From: Bacteroidota bacterium
GTDB taxonomy: Bacteria > Bacteroidota > Bacteroidia > 2-12-FULL-35-15
Reading direction: 5' to 3'
Assembly (NCBI GenBank): GCA_005772895.1
Contig: SXIH01000042.1
Location: 39,254-103,253 of the forward strand
Length of the DNA: 64,000 bases
The notes beneath the pieces were generated by a model. That model worked only from the letters and a program-made list of their open reading frames with translations. It did no database searches and was not told the DNA's origin. Below are positions 30,653 through 39,037 of the stretch, piece by piece (positions within the stretch are counted from its first letter, which is position 1; each line of letters begins with the position of its first letter). Position numbers and translations under genes: made by a program.

Positions 30653-31326
30653 TGACCAAAGAACTAATCACATATTTATCACAATTTGTTTCAGAAACAC
30701 GAAGAGCAAAGTTTGATACTGTTTTAGATTATAGAACACGTCATATTACAATTGCGTTGGAAGATTTGTATCAGCCACACAATGCAAGTGCTGTTTTGCG
30801 TTCTTGTGATATTTTTGGGATACAGGACATTCACATCGTTGAAAATAAAAATGCTTATACGGTAAATAAAGACATTGCATTAGGCGCACCAAAGTGGTTA
30901 AATTTGCATCGTTACAGAAAAGCAGAAAACAATTCCCTGGATTGTATACAAAAATTAAAAGATCAGGGTTATAGAATTGTCGCAACTACTCCACACGAAA
31001 AAGATTGCAATCTAGAAGACTTATCTGTTGATAAACCACTTGCCTTATTTTTTGGAACTGAGCTGACAGGCATTTCAGATACAGTTCGCGAACATGCAGA
31101 AGAATTTGTAAAAATCCCAATGTATGGTTTTACAGAAAGTTTTAACATATCTGTTAGCGCAGCATTGTGCTTGCATACATTAAAAGAGAAGTTACATAAG
31201 TCAACTGCAAACTGGCATTTGAATGATTCAGAAAAAGAACAATTGCTTTTACAATGGTTGCGCAACTCAATTCCTAGAGTAGAATTAATTGAAAAAGATT
31301 ATTTAGAAAAAAATAGTATCAAGTAG
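30652..31326 (+). CDS. TrmH/SpoU-family RNA 2'-O-methyltransferase
   Basis: From the ATG at 30652, which overlaps the preceding TAA, the product has 224 residues (MTKELITYLSQFVSETRR). A longer frame from 30577 runs inside the agmatinase gene and is not the start. SPOUT motifs: VLDYRTRHITIALEDLYQPHNASAVLRSCDIFGIQDIHIVE, LALFFGTELTGISD and IPMYGFTESFNISVSAALCLHTL, which includes the SAM-binding knot. It resembles TrmH, which methylates G18 of tRNA. The one-base stop/start overlap implies translational coupling with the agmatinase-like gene. Confidence 0.9.
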   Translation: MTKELITYLSQFVSETRRAKFDTVLDYRTRHITIALEDLYQPHNASAVLRSCDIFGIQDIHIVENKNAYTVNKDIALGAPKWLNLHRYRKAENNSLDCIQKLKDQGYRIVATTPHEKDCNLEDLSVDKPLALFFGTELTGISDTVREHAEEFVKIPMYGFTESFNISVSAALCLHTLKEKLHKSTANWHLNDSEKEQLLLQWLRNSIPRVELIEKDYLEKNSIK

Positions 31327-31332
31327 TAAGAA

Positions 31333-31363
31333 TTTGTTATTTTATAAAATTAACGTACGTTTG
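31333..31363 (+). promoter_or_regulatory. Promoter of the bTHX gene
   Basis: TTTG at 31333-31336 and TACGTTTG at 31356-31363 are separated by 19 bases, a full match to the Bacteroidota -33/-7 consensus. The start of transcription would be about 28 bases before the ATG at 31398. Confidence 0.7.
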
Positions 31364-31397
31364 TAACAGAAATTAACCAAAACACAATAAAACTATT

Positions 31398-31592
31398 ATG
31401 GGAAAAGGCGATAAAAAAAGCAAAAAAGGTAAATTAGCAATGGGCTCATTTGGAGTTAGAAGAAAAAACAAAACTGCTAAAGCAAGAGCAAAAAGAAAAT
31501 CAGCTCCGGCTAAGAAAGCAGCAGCTCCGAAAAAAGCAGCAGCTCCGAAAAAAGCAGCAGCTCCGAAAAAAGCAGCAAAAAAAGCTGAATAA
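31398..31592 (+). CDS. Small-subunit ribosomal protein bTHX with Lys-Ala-Pro repeat tail
   Basis: 64 residues. MGKGDKKSKKGKLAMGSFGVRR is the bTHX core of Bacteroidota, a small basic protein of the 30S head. Usual members are short; here the C-terminus is extended by tandem KKAAAP units encoded by an 18-bp repeat, giving a histone-H1-like tail. It has its own strong promoter and terminator. The core makes the ribosomal assignment likely. The tail may vary in length between strains. Confidence 0.85.
   Translation: MGKGDKKSKKGKLAMGSFGVRRKNKTAKARAKRKSAPAKKAAAPKKAAAPKKAAAPKKAAKKAE
31505..31575 (+). repeat. 18-bp tandem repeat encoding KKAAAP
   Basis: GCAGCAGCTCCGAAAAAA is repeated three times with one base difference in the first unit, followed by a partial fourth. 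It lies at the 3' end of the bTHX gene and keeps frame. Confidence 0.85.
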
Positions 31593-31610
31593 GATTAAAA
31601 TCTTTCAAAT

Positions 31611-31645
31611 AAAAAATCCCCTCGACAACTCGAAGGGATTTTTTT
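31611..31645. terminator. Bidirectional terminator between bTHX and pdxH
   Basis: AATCCC pairs with GGGATT, and TCGA with TCGA inside, around CAAC, with A- and T-runs on both sides. It serves both convergent genes; the pdxH stop lies at its right edge. Confidence 0.8.
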
Positions 31646-32294
31646 ATGGAGCCAATCGCTCAATCTTCCAACTATTTTTTTCTTTAGTGTATAAAAGTCT
31701 ATCGTGTAAACGACTTGGCCGGCCTTGCCAAAATTCAATACTTGTTGGTTCTAAAACATATCCACCCCAATAAATCGGACGAGGAACATCTTCTCCGGGA
31801 TATTTCTGTGACATTTTTTCGTATTCTTCATCCAATGCTTTTCTGCTTGCCACTACTCTGCTTTGTTCGGATGTCCATGCGCCCAACTTACTTGTACGCG
31901 GACGGGTTTTGAAATACTTATCAGATTCTTCTTCACTTTGCTTAATCAACTTTCCTTCTATTCGCACTTGTCTTTCTAGCTCAGGCCAAAAGAATAACAA
32001 TGAAGCGTATGGGTTTTTTAAAATCTCTCCACCTTTTCTACTTGTATAATTTGTATAAAAAACAAAGCCATTTTCGTCAAAATTACGGAGCAATAAAATG
32101 CGGGCTGACGGTCTGCCTTCAGAAGAAGCCGTTGCAACAGTCATAGCATTAGGCTCATTCACCTTTGCATCAACCGCTTCTTTGAACCATTTCTGAAATT
32201 GCAAAATTGGATTTGCATCCACATCTTTTTTATCCAAAGTTTGCTTTGCAAAATCGTGGCGAAGTTTGTTTATATATAATCTTAGGTCTTCCAT
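31644..32294 (-). CDS. pdxH: Pyridoxamine 5'-phosphate oxidase
   Basis: 216 residues, the standard size. It oxidises PNP or PMP to pyridoxal phosphate using FMN. Key segments are [40 protein letters not shown] with FMN-binding residues, [20 protein letters not shown], and the C-terminal [25 protein letters not shown], which includes the catalytic Arg and His of RLHDR. It is the only clear cofactor B6 gene here and is not part of an evident operon. Confidence 0.96.
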   Translation of the reverse strand: MEDLRLYINKLRHDFAKQTLDKKDVDANPILQFQKWFKEAVDAKVNEPNAMTVATASSEGRPSARILLLRNFDENGFVFYTNYTSRKGGEILKNPYASLLFFWPELERQVRIEGKLIKQSEEESDKYFKTRPRTSKLGAWTSEQSRVVASRKALDEEYEKMSQKYPGEDVPRPIYWGGYVLEPTSIEFWQGRPSRLHDRLLYTKEKNSWKIERLAP

Positions 32295-32317
32295 AATGAA
32301 AATAGTTTTAACAAAGT

Positions 32318-32344
32318 AGATTTCTCGACTCCGCTCGAAATGAC
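32318..32344. repeat. Partial TTTCTCGACT...CGAAATGACA repeat
   Basis: The stretch AGATTTCTCGACTCCGCTCG followed by AAATGAC resembles the interspersed GAGATTGCTTC...GCAATGACG element seen at 45250-45350 and 57622-57652. It lies in the 69-base gap between pdxH and the aminotransferase gene. Confidence 0.45.
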
Positions 32345-32363
32345 AGTTCTAATGAACATTGCA

Positions 32364-33215
32364 TTAAGAAGAAGTTGAAATCAATTCATTTAATTTTTGC
32401 GTTAATCTTTGTGATGTATCATTAAAATATCTCTTTTGTTTGTAAGCTACAACCCAACGAATTCCATTAATTGTATTTGTCAAAAATAATTCGTCAGCAC
32501 CTAATAATACGTTTTGCATAACTGAAATTTCATAAACAGCAATTTTATTCGCTTGAGCAATTTCAATTATTTTTTTTCTCATTACTCCATTAACACATCC
32601 ATCTGCAACAGGAGGTGTATACAAAACTCCATTTTTTACTGCAAATATATTGGAACTTATTCCTTCAATGATATGATGTTTGTCATTTAATAATAAACAC
32701 TCATCTAAATTATTTTTCGTTTTATTAATTCCAGCCATCACGTATATGGCACTATTGGCTGATTTAATAGAAGATAGAGCATTTTGTGCTTTCTTAAATT
32801 CTGTAAAAAGATCAACCGTGAAACCTTTTTGATTTAAAATATATCCTTTCTCTTCAATCGGATAAACTTCAACAACAAAAGAAACTTTATTATCACTAGG
32901 GGCATACAAACCGCCTTCATTTCGGTAAACAGTTAATCGCACACGCCCATCTGAAGTAACATTGTTTTTTTGTGCAAGTTCTAAAATGGCATGTTCAATA
33001 AACGTTGTGTTTAAATTGGAATTCATTTCCATTTTCAACACGCCCATTCCGGCAGTTAAACGGAGTAAATGCTCTTTTAAAAACTGAGGATTATAATTAG
33101 CTAATCGAATAGTTTCAAACAATGCATCGCCATATCGGAACGAACGATTATTAGCCGTTACCATTGGGGCATCCGACAAAATAAAATTTCCATTATGATT
33201 GATATAATTTTGCAT
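32364..33215 (-). CDS. Class IV aminotransferase (BCAT/PabC-like)
   Basis: 283 residues of fold-type IV PLP enzyme. FRYGDALFETIRL and LLRLTAGMGVLKM form the N-terminal domain. The likely PLP lysine is in LSSIKSANSAIYVMAGINKTK, and LLLNDKHHIIEGISSNIFAVKNG with PVADGCVNGVMRKKIIEIA are the phosphate-binding strand and loop. Candidates are branched-chain aminotransferase and aminodeoxychorismate lyase; the short length and lack of BCAT-specific N-terminus lean towards PabC or a related enzyme. No other folate gene is near. The neighbouring HAD gene is on the same strand, 20 bases upstream. Confidence 0.82.
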   Translation of the reverse strand: MQNYINHNGNFILSDAPMVTANNRSFRYGDALFETIRLANYNPQFLKEHLLRLTAGMGVLKMEMNSNLNTTFIEHAILELAQKNNVTSDGRVRLTVYRNEGGLYAPSDNKVSFVVEVYPIEEKGYILNQKGFTVDLFTEFKKAQNALSSIKSANSAIYVMAGINKTKNNLDECLLLNDKHHIIEGISSNIFAVKNGVLYTPPVADGCVNGVMRKKIIEIAQANKIAVYEISVMQNVLLGADELFLTNTINGIRWVVAYKQKRYFNDTSQRLTQKLNELISTSS

Positions 33216-33235
33216 TTCTAAATTCTTATAAAAAT

Positions 33236-33712
33236 TTAGTTAATCTGATTTAAAATCGTTTTTAATGAAATATTCGCTTCAATTAAAATTCCTTTAACCC
33301 CAGCCTTTTCAGCTGCCTCTGTGTCTCGTTCTTTGTCGCCAATGAAATAAGATTTCTTAGGGTCAATGTCAAAACGTGCTAATGCCTTTTCTACAAACAA
33401 TGAATCAGGTTTTCTACAGATACATTTGCTTACATCAGGATGATGAACACAATAATATATTTCAGAAATCTTAAGTCCATTTTTTGTAAACTCTTCTAAC
33501 ATAAACTTATGCAAAACTTCAACCTCTGATTGTTTATACAAACCTTTTGCTATTCCACTTTGGTTAGAAACAACAATCAATAAATATCCTTTTTTTTGAA
33601 GCAGTTGCAATACCTCAATTAAATCAGGTAAAATCACAAAATCTTCCAAGCGATGTGTATAGCCACGCTCAAAGTTTATTACTCCGTCTCTGTCTAAAAA
33701 AACTGCTTTCAT
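33236..33712 (-). CDS. HAD phosphatase, GmhB-like
   Basis: 158 residues. The HAD nucleophile motif is FLDRDGVIN (D7 and D9), followed by LLIVVSNQSGIAKGLY as motif II and DKERDTEAAEKAG as motif IV. A zinc-binding loop with YCVHHPDVSKCICRKP is characteristic of heptose bisphosphate phosphatases (GmhB) and histidinol phosphatases. Heptose bisphosphate dephosphorylation for LPS core is most likely. It overlaps the rhomboid gene by 4 bases (ATGA), so the two are translationally linked. Confidence 0.85.
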   Translation of the reverse strand: MKAVFLDRDGVINFERGYTHRLEDFVILPDLIEVLQLLQKKGYLLIVVSNQSGIAKGLYKQSEVEVLHKFMLEEFTKNGLKISEIYYCVHHPDVSKCICRKPDSLFVEKALARFDIDPKKSYFIGDKERDTEAAEKAGVKGILIEANISLKTILNQIN

Positions 33713-34320
33713 CCTCCTGTAATTTTATCAATGAAACTAGACACAGCGTGAGGTTTTATCATAATTGTTAAAACAACACCATAAATAGCTCCCCAGAAAT
33801 GTGCATCGTGAGCAATTCCTGTATTTCCCTTTTTACTAAGATAATATTCAATTCCTAAATACACAAAGCCAAAAATATAAGCGGGAATATCAATCGGAAC
33901 AAACATGAATTGTAAAGGACGTAACGGTTCAATCATTATAAATGAATAAATAACAGCTGACACAGCACCTGAAGCTCCTAAAGCGTTGTAATAAATATTT
34001 TCTTTATTTCTTTCATAAGAATATAAAGAAGACATAGCTAATCCTCCAACATAAAGTAAAATAAAAAATAAAATTCCTTTTTCATCAAACAGCCTTGCAT
34101 AATGATCTTCCAATTCTTTTCCAAACATATAAAGTGCAAGCATATTAAAACCCAAATGCATCCAATCTCCATGAATTAACCCATGAGAAAAAAATCTATA
34201 CCATTCTTTCCGCTCTTTTATCATATATGCATTAAACATCATCTTATTTTTCAAAGCATGATTGTCCATTGCAGTTATGGAAATAAAAATGGTTATCGCA
34301 AGAATGATGTATGTAATCAT
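33709..34320 (-). CDS. Rhomboid-family intramembrane serine protease
   Basis: 203 residues with six hydrophobic segments. The catalytic serine is S117 in the GASGAVS motif; the paired histidine is H174 in HDAHFWGAIYG. HGLIHGDWMHLGFNMLALYMFGKELE in the first loop and helix is the conserved oxyanion region. It cleaves membrane proteins within the bilayer; the substrate is unknown. It is the compact six-helix form without extra domains. Confidence 0.92.
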   Translation of the reverse strand: MITYIILAITIFISITAMDNHALKNKMMFNAYMIKERKEWYRFFSHGLIHGDWMHLGFNMLALYMFGKELEDHYARLFDEKGILFFILLYVGGLAMSSLYSYERNKENIYYNALGASGAVSAVIYSFIMIEPLRPLQFMFVPIDIPAYIFGFVYLGIEYYLSKKGNTGIAHDAHFWGAIYGVVLTIMIKPHAVSSFIDKITGG

Positions 34321-34340
34321 ATATTGTAAATATAGGAAAA

Positions 34341-34436
34341 AGTCAGGAGCGAGGAGTCGGGAGTGAGGAGTAAAAAACGATGGTATTATTATTTTTTCTT
34401 TTCTCTGCTCTCCCTACTCCTGTCTCCTAACTACTT
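34341..34436. repeat. GGAGTCGGGAGT-type short-period repeats in inverted halves
   Basis: 34341-34371 carries AGTCAGGAGCGAGGAGTCGG and further GAG-rich units; 34403-34436 carries the opposite orientation, CTCCCTACTCCTGTCTCC. The two halves are separated by an AT-rich spacer. The right half runs into the stop codon of the DinB-like gene. Confidence 0.55.
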
Positions 34437-34970
34437 GATATTATCAAGATAACTTCCTTTCAAATGTTCTGCAGATTTATTCTTTGGAATCGACAATGAA
34501 TTCCAATCTGCATTTTTAATGTGCTTTGCTAAAAAAACAATTTGTCCAACATGGTAAGAATAATGAGCAGTTTGTCTGTTTAGTGCCTGTGCTGAAGTCA
34601 TTGCTTCTCCGCGAATGGTAATTGTTTTCATTAAATCTTCTTCCTTTAATGAAGTAAGAGTATTCATAAAAACTTCCCAGCCTTTGTTCCAGCAATTAAT
34701 CAATTCTTCCTTTGATTCTTTTCCTTCAATAAATTCCCCATCTCTGTTTCTATTTGGTTTTTCTCCATCTGTTGTCAAAAAATCTGTCCAGCGCGATATC
34801 ATATTCCCCGCCATGTGTTTCATAATAATTGCTATGCTATTTGATTCCACATCAGGAGTGTAATGGTATTCCTTTTCATCACTTAATTGAGCAAACGATT
34901 TTTCTGCTAATGCACGGTAATTATTAAAAACACCAATACTGTTTTCTAAAAAATGTTTTTCAAAACTCAT
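34431..34970 (-). CDS. DinB-like protein, DUF1572 family
   Basis: 179 residues, four-helix-bundle type. The sequence EKHFLENSIGVFNNYRALAEKSFAQLSDEKEYHYTPD and IAIIMKHMAGNMISRWTDFLTTDGEK match DUF1572, a relative of DinB/YfiT metal-binding bundles. The possible metal histidines are in MKHMAGN and the later HYSYHVGQIVFLAKHI. Enzymatic activity is not known. It overlaps the oxidoreductase gene by 4 bases (ATGA). Confidence 0.82.
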   Translation of the reverse strand: MSFEKHFLENSIGVFNNYRALAEKSFAQLSDEKEYHYTPDVESNSIAIIMKHMAGNMISRWTDFLTTDGEKPNRNRDGEFIEGKESKEELINCWNKGWEVFMNTLTSLKEEDLMKTITIRGEAMTSAQALNRQTAHYSYHVGQIVFLAKHIKNADWNSLSIPKNKSAEHLKGSYLDNIK

Positions 34971-36253
34971 TTTACTTTTGTTTTGGGTTTAATGATTAAA
35001 CGTAATGATTGATCAAACGTAATATAACTCCATGCCCAATTAATGAATGCAAACAATCTATTTTTTCCACCAACTAACGACATTAAATGAATAAACATCC
35101 AAACGAGCCATGCAAAAAATCCGGCAAATTTTATGTTTGGTAAATCAGCAACAGCTTTATTTCTTCCAATGGTTGCCATGGAGCCTAAATCTTTATAAGA
35201 AAAATCAACTGAAGACTTATTCAGCAATAAATTTTTAAAATGCTTTGATAACGCAACAGCTTGTTGAATAGCTACCTGAGCAACTTGTGGATGTCCTTTC
35301 GGATATTTTTCTTCTGTCATAAATGCAATGTCTCCAATAGCATAAATATTTTGGTAACCTTCCACTCTGTTGTTACGGTTTACTTTGATGCGGTTTGAAG
35401 GAGTAACAACATCGGGGTTCAGACCTTCAATTTTATTTCCAATTACTCCCGCTGCCCATACCAATGTTTTTGTTGGAATTTCTTTTCCGTTTTCTAAAAA
35501 CACATTTTCTCCGTCATAATTCTTCACTCTGGAATTTAAGAATACATTTACTCCTAATTCATTTAAATATTTTTCTGCTTTAGAAGATGCATTTCCTGAC
35601 ATCACATTCAATACTTTTGGTGAACCCTCCAACAAATACACTTGCATCATTTTAAAATCGAGCTCAGGATAATCTTTTGGTAAAATGCTTTTTTTCATTT
35701 CAGCCAATGTTCCTGCCACCTCAACTCCCGTTGCACCTCCGCCAACAACAACTATGTTCATCAGTTGTTTTCTTTTTTCTCTGTCCGATTCTGATAAAGC
35801 ATCTTCATAGTTTTGAAGAATGGTATTTCTTAATGCCAAAGCTTCGTTTACCGATTTCATCGGATAAGCAAGCTCCTTCATTTTAGTATTACCAAAGAAA
35901 TTCGTATCAGCACCAATTGCAATCACCAAATAATGGTAATCTATTACACCAATCGATGTGTCCAATTGATTATCGGAAGCACGCACAGCATTTACTTCTG
36001 CAACGCGAATATGAATTTTTTTATTGTTCTGAAATATTTTACGGAAAGGAAAAGAAATGGTGCTGGGTTCTAAACCTGCTGTAGCAACCTGATAAAACAA
36101 GGGTTGAAACTGATGATAATTGTTTCTGTCGATTAAAACAATTTGATAATCCAACTTTAATAATTTCCGTGCTAGTTGCAATCCACCAAATCCACCTCCT
36201 ACAATAACAATTCGTTTTTGAGAAGTTTCAACGATATTGGCTTTTATACTCAT
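34967..36253 (-). CDS. Type II NADH dehydrogenase (NDH-2)
   Basis: 428 residues. The FAD-binding fold is VIVGGGFGGLQLARKL at about 17-32, the NAD-binding fold NIVVVGGGATGVEVAGTLAEM at about 165-185, and the second FAD contact is YAIGDIAFM. NNYHQFQPLFYQVATAGLEPSTISFPFR is typical of NDH-2. The C-terminal segment has the hydrophobic anchor WLVWMFIHLMSLVGG, as needed for membrane binding. It passes electrons from NADH to quinone without pumping protons. Confidence 0.93.
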   Translation of the reverse strand: MSIKANIVETSQKRIVIVGGGFGGLQLARKLLKLDYQIVLIDRNNYHQFQPLFYQVATAGLEPSTISFPFRKIFQNNKKIHIRVAEVNAVRASDNQLDTSIGVIDYHYLVIAIGADTNFFGNTKMKELAYPMKSVNEALALRNTILQNYEDALSESDREKRKQLMNIVVVGGGATGVEVAGTLAEMKKSILPKDYPELDFKMMQVYLLEGSPKVLNVMSGNASSKAEKYLNELGVNVFLNSRVKNYDGENVFLENGKEIPTKTLVWAAGVIGNKIEGLNPDVVTPSNRIKVNRNNRVEGYQNIYAIGDIAFMTEEKYPKGHPQVAQVAIQQAVALSKHFKNLLLNKSSVDFSYKDLGSMATIGRNKAVADLPNIKFAGFFAWLVWMFIHLMSLVGGKNRLFAFINWAWSYITFDQSLRLIIKPKTKVK

Positions 36254-36300
36254 AGCTAAGAATTATATCACAAAATTACCGAATAAAAGCAGTGTAAAAT

Positions 36301-36333
36301 AAAAAAGCATCGCTTTTATTTGCGATGCTTTTT
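36301..36333. terminator. Terminator between TPR/PD40 gene and NDH-2
   Basis: AAAAAGCATCGC pairs with GCGATGCTTTTT around an 8-base loop. On the minus strand it ends the 36339 gene. Confidence 0.88.
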
Positions 36334-36338
36334 GAAAA

Positions 36339-37931
36339 TTATTTTTCTTTATCTCCTTCGGGTTTGAGGTTCACATTTTTGGAAATCTCGAACTTAAATG
36401 AACTTTTATCTAATACAGCAATTTTTTCTGTTATAGTTTGAAAACCATTTGCTTCCATTGTCATTTCATAGTTTCCTGGAGCAAGAATCATTACATAACG
36501 ACCAGAATTAGGATTAGGGATATATGTACCTACTACTTCCTGAGACTTAGCATCTGTAACGGTAATAAAAACATCAGAAAAATTCAATTTTTGAGTTGAA
36601 TCAGCAGAGGAAATATCACCATTAATAACTGAATATTGAGTTTCAACTTCGTTTAATGTTACGCGATAGATGTCTAAATCACCTAATCCTCCTTCACGTA
36701 ATGCAGAAATATATCCGAAACGGCCATTACTTGAAATACGGAAATTGTAATTGTCTTCAGGAGTATTTATTGGGTATCCAATATTCTTTGGATTGGTGAA
36801 CTGTTTTGTTTCAGCATTATATTCTGCTTTAAAAATATCATACCCACCCATAGTTGTATGACCATTTGAACTGAAATACATTACTTTTCCATCTGCAGAT
36901 ACATTTGGAAAATCTTCATCAAATGGAGTATTAATATCTGCTCCCATATTTTGAGCTGGAGCCCAAGTTCCATCGGGCAGTTTACGACTCATATACAAAT
37001 CGGTTCCGCCTTTTCCACCTTCACGATTGCTTGCAAAATAAAGTGTATTACCATCAGTACTAACACAAGCAGCAATTTCTTCAGCTTTTGTTGAATTAAT
37101 ATTTACGTCAAGTTTATCAGCCGGTTTAAAGCTTTTGTTTTTATCTGTGGTGGTACTATAAATATCTCCAATACCTTTCAAGTTTGTATAATACAACAAC
37201 ATGATTTCTCCAGTTGCTGATAATCCGATAATTTCTTGCTCACCTTCTTTTTTTGCAATTGGCGGACCAACATTTTTTGCTTTCACAAAAGCGCCATTTG
37301 TTACTTTAGATACATAAATAGCTGCTGGATACAAGCCATCTTCTCTAACAATTTCAGCTCCATCATCCGGTCTGCGAGTATTAAACATAATAAATGACTC
37401 ATCACTTGGAACAAACGGGTAGTAATCGGTATAAGGAGAATTAACATTTGCTCCAAGGTTTTCGAATTTTACATCCACAGGAAACTTCATTAACTCTTTT
37501 GCATTTATACAAAATTGAATTTGACGATCAACATCTCCTAAATTGGCAGCATTTCCTCTTCCTGTTTGCTTAAACGTAGTAAAAGCTTTAATCGCATCAT
37601 CAAATCTGTAAGCATAATGGTATGCGCGACCTAAAAGATACATTGCATTTGGATCAAACTTGGGTTTACGGGTTACGATTTCTAAATAAGGAATTGCTTT
37701 TGTTTTATTAATATTGGTATTTAAATAACAAATAGCAATATTATAATTGTATTTATCGCTTTTTGTATCATCAAGCAATTGCAAATAATCTTCTAATGCA
37801 GATTCATAATTTCCACTATTGAATTTCTGATCTGCTAAAAATGGATCTACTTTTTTGTCGGACTGAGCAACACTATTATTTATAGATAATATCGCAACAA
37901 CAAACAGAATAAAAGAAAGTACGTTTTTCAT
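36339..37931 (-). CDS. Periplasmic TPR and PD40 (WD40-like) protein, PorE-like without OmpA domain
   Basis: From the ATG at 37931 the protein has 530 residues and a signal peptide (FILFVVAILSINNSVAQ); an upstream ATG at 37979 would spoil it. Residues about 25-150 are TPR-like (ADQKFNSGNYESALEDYLQLL, AMYLLGRAYHYAYRFDDAIKAF). From about 170 to 420 are PD40 blades (NTLYFASNREGGKGGTDLYMS, VMYFSSNGHTTMGGYDIFKAE), then a carboxypeptidase-regulatory-like domain (YVMILAPGNYEMTMEANGFQTI). PorE of T9SS has TPR, PD40, CarboxypepD_reg-like and OmpA domains in this order; here the terminal OmpA domain is missing. A separate OmpA-family gene lies just upstream on the same strand and could supply it. Confidence 0.85.
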   Translation of the reverse strand: MKNVLSFILFVVAILSINNSVAQSDKKVDPFLADQKFNSGNYESALEDYLQLLDDTKSDKYNYNIAICYLNTNINKTKAIPYLEIVTRKPKFDPNAMYLLGRAYHYAYRFDDAIKAFTTFKQTGRGNAANLGDVDRQIQFCINAKELMKFPVDVKFENLGANVNSPYTDYYPFVPSDESFIMFNTRRPDDGAEIVREDGLYPAAIYVSKVTNGAFVKAKNVGPPIAKKEGEQEIIGLSATGEIMLLYYTNLKGIGDIYSTTTDKNKSFKPADKLDVNINSTKAEEIAACVSTDGNTLYFASNREGGKGGTDLYMSRKLPDGTWAPAQNMGADINTPFDEDFPNVSADGKVMYFSSNGHTTMGGYDIFKAEYNAETKQFTNPKNIGYPINTPEDNYNFRISSNGRFGYISALREGGLGDLDIYRVTLNEVETQYSVINGDISSADSTQKLNFSDVFITVTDAKSQEVVGTYIPNPNSGRYVMILAPGNYEMTMEANGFQTITEKIAVLDKSSFKFEISKNVNLKPEGDKEK

Positions 37932-38027
37932 TGTAAATGAATATTTTTTATTTTGGATTGCAAAGATAAAAAAAAGCAACGAATGAATGCTTTTTATAGA
38001 CGAATTGATTTTTTGAGAGGTTTTAGC

Positions 38028-38921
38028 TTAAGGAATCAAAATAACGCTCACTCTGCGGTTTTTATCTTGTCCTTCTTTGGTTTCATTAGAAGAAACAGGC
38101 AAACTGCTTCCATAGCCAATGGATTTGGACTTAATTTTAGTTGTTGACGTTTTTGAAAGAATATATTCTTTCACAGATCCTGCTCTTTTTTCTGATAATG
38201 TTTGGTTATAGGATTCCTGACCAATATTATCGGTATGTCCTTCAATAATAATTTTGGAAGGTTTTTGTTTTTTTATCTGCTCAACAATTCTATCCAATTC
38301 AAGTTTAGAATTTGACAATAAATCGAATTTATCGAAATCAAATAAAACAGCGCTGCTCAAAGTAAATTGAACTCCCGAGCCGATTGCAGCAATCGCATCA
38401 ATATCAGCTCCGGGCCAGGAACCTTTGCAATCGGTTTTTAAATCTTCCAGTTTAGCGTAATGAAATACTTCTCCTTGCTTTACCGAATCACCAATATCAA
38501 CAGAGGAAACTCCACCACTAATTGCTCCTACGTTTATCCATTTTTTTCCATCTTGCGACACATACAATTGAGTTGTTTCAATGTATTTTCCGACTTCAAA
38601 AACATATAAGTCGGGACCGGGAATATTTATCAAAGCATTATCCGTAAAGCGGACTGTAAGAGTTCCTCCACATCCTAAAGAAGTAAAATTAGAAGCTACT
38701 CCTGCAAAATCTGCTACTCCGATAGACAACATTGAATCACAAGCTTCGGTAACAGCATCCGGATCGCCACGTTTAAAATCAACTATCTCATCAGCAAAAG
38801 AAATATCACCTTGTGGAAGAAATATCTCTCCGCCATTTCCGGCAAGATATTTTTTTCCTTGAGTTTGTGAGAAAACAAGAGTTGGAATGAATAATAGAAA
38901 TATGAATGTATACTTATTCAA
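38028..38921 (-). CDS. OmpA-family peptidoglycan-binding protein
   Basis: 297 residues with a signal peptide (FIFLLFIPTLVFSQ). The N-terminal 180 residues are an unrecognised beta-rich domain (GADFAGVASNFT, ALINIPGPDLYVFEVGKYIETTQLYVSQDGKKWINVGAI), probably secreted-sensing or binding. The C-terminal domain has SAVLFDFDKFDLLSNSKLELDRI and IIIEGHTDNIGQESYNQTLSEKRAGSV, the OmpA peptidoglycan-binding motif. It follows the same direction as the TPR/PD40 gene with 96 bases between; together they resemble the parts of PorE. Confidence 0.88.
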   Translation of the reverse strand: MNKYTFIFLLFIPTLVFSQTQGKKYLAGNGGEIFLPQGDISFADEIVDFKRGDPDAVTEACDSMLSIGVADFAGVASNFTSLGCGGTLTVRFTDNALINIPGPDLYVFEVGKYIETTQLYVSQDGKKWINVGAISGGVSSVDIGDSVKQGEVFHYAKLEDLKTDCKGSWPGADIDAIAAIGSGVQFTLSSAVLFDFDKFDLLSNSKLELDRIVEQIKKQKPSKIIIEGHTDNIGQESYNQTLSEKRAGSVKEYILSKTSTTKIKSKSIGYGSSLPVSSNETKEGQDKNRRVSVILIP

Positions 38922-38987
38922 AGAATATAAATGAATTGCAAATATAGCAATACATAAACAACGCCAAGATTTAGTAATAGAAGGAAT

Positions 38988-39037
38988 CCTGTCTAGCGGC
39001 AGGCAGGTTAAAATCTACCGCAAAGATGCGGACGGTA
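38988..39037. repeat. Palindromic element at the stop codon of the 39008 gene
   Basis: CCTGTCT (38988-38994) and AGGCAGG (39001-39007) form a 7-bp stem around AGCGGC. Immediately inside the gene, CTACCG and CGGTAG (39014-39037) form a second inverted repeat. The first is of the same family as the insert at 56160-56184. The second codes for the last residues of the 39008 gene. Confidence 0.6.
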
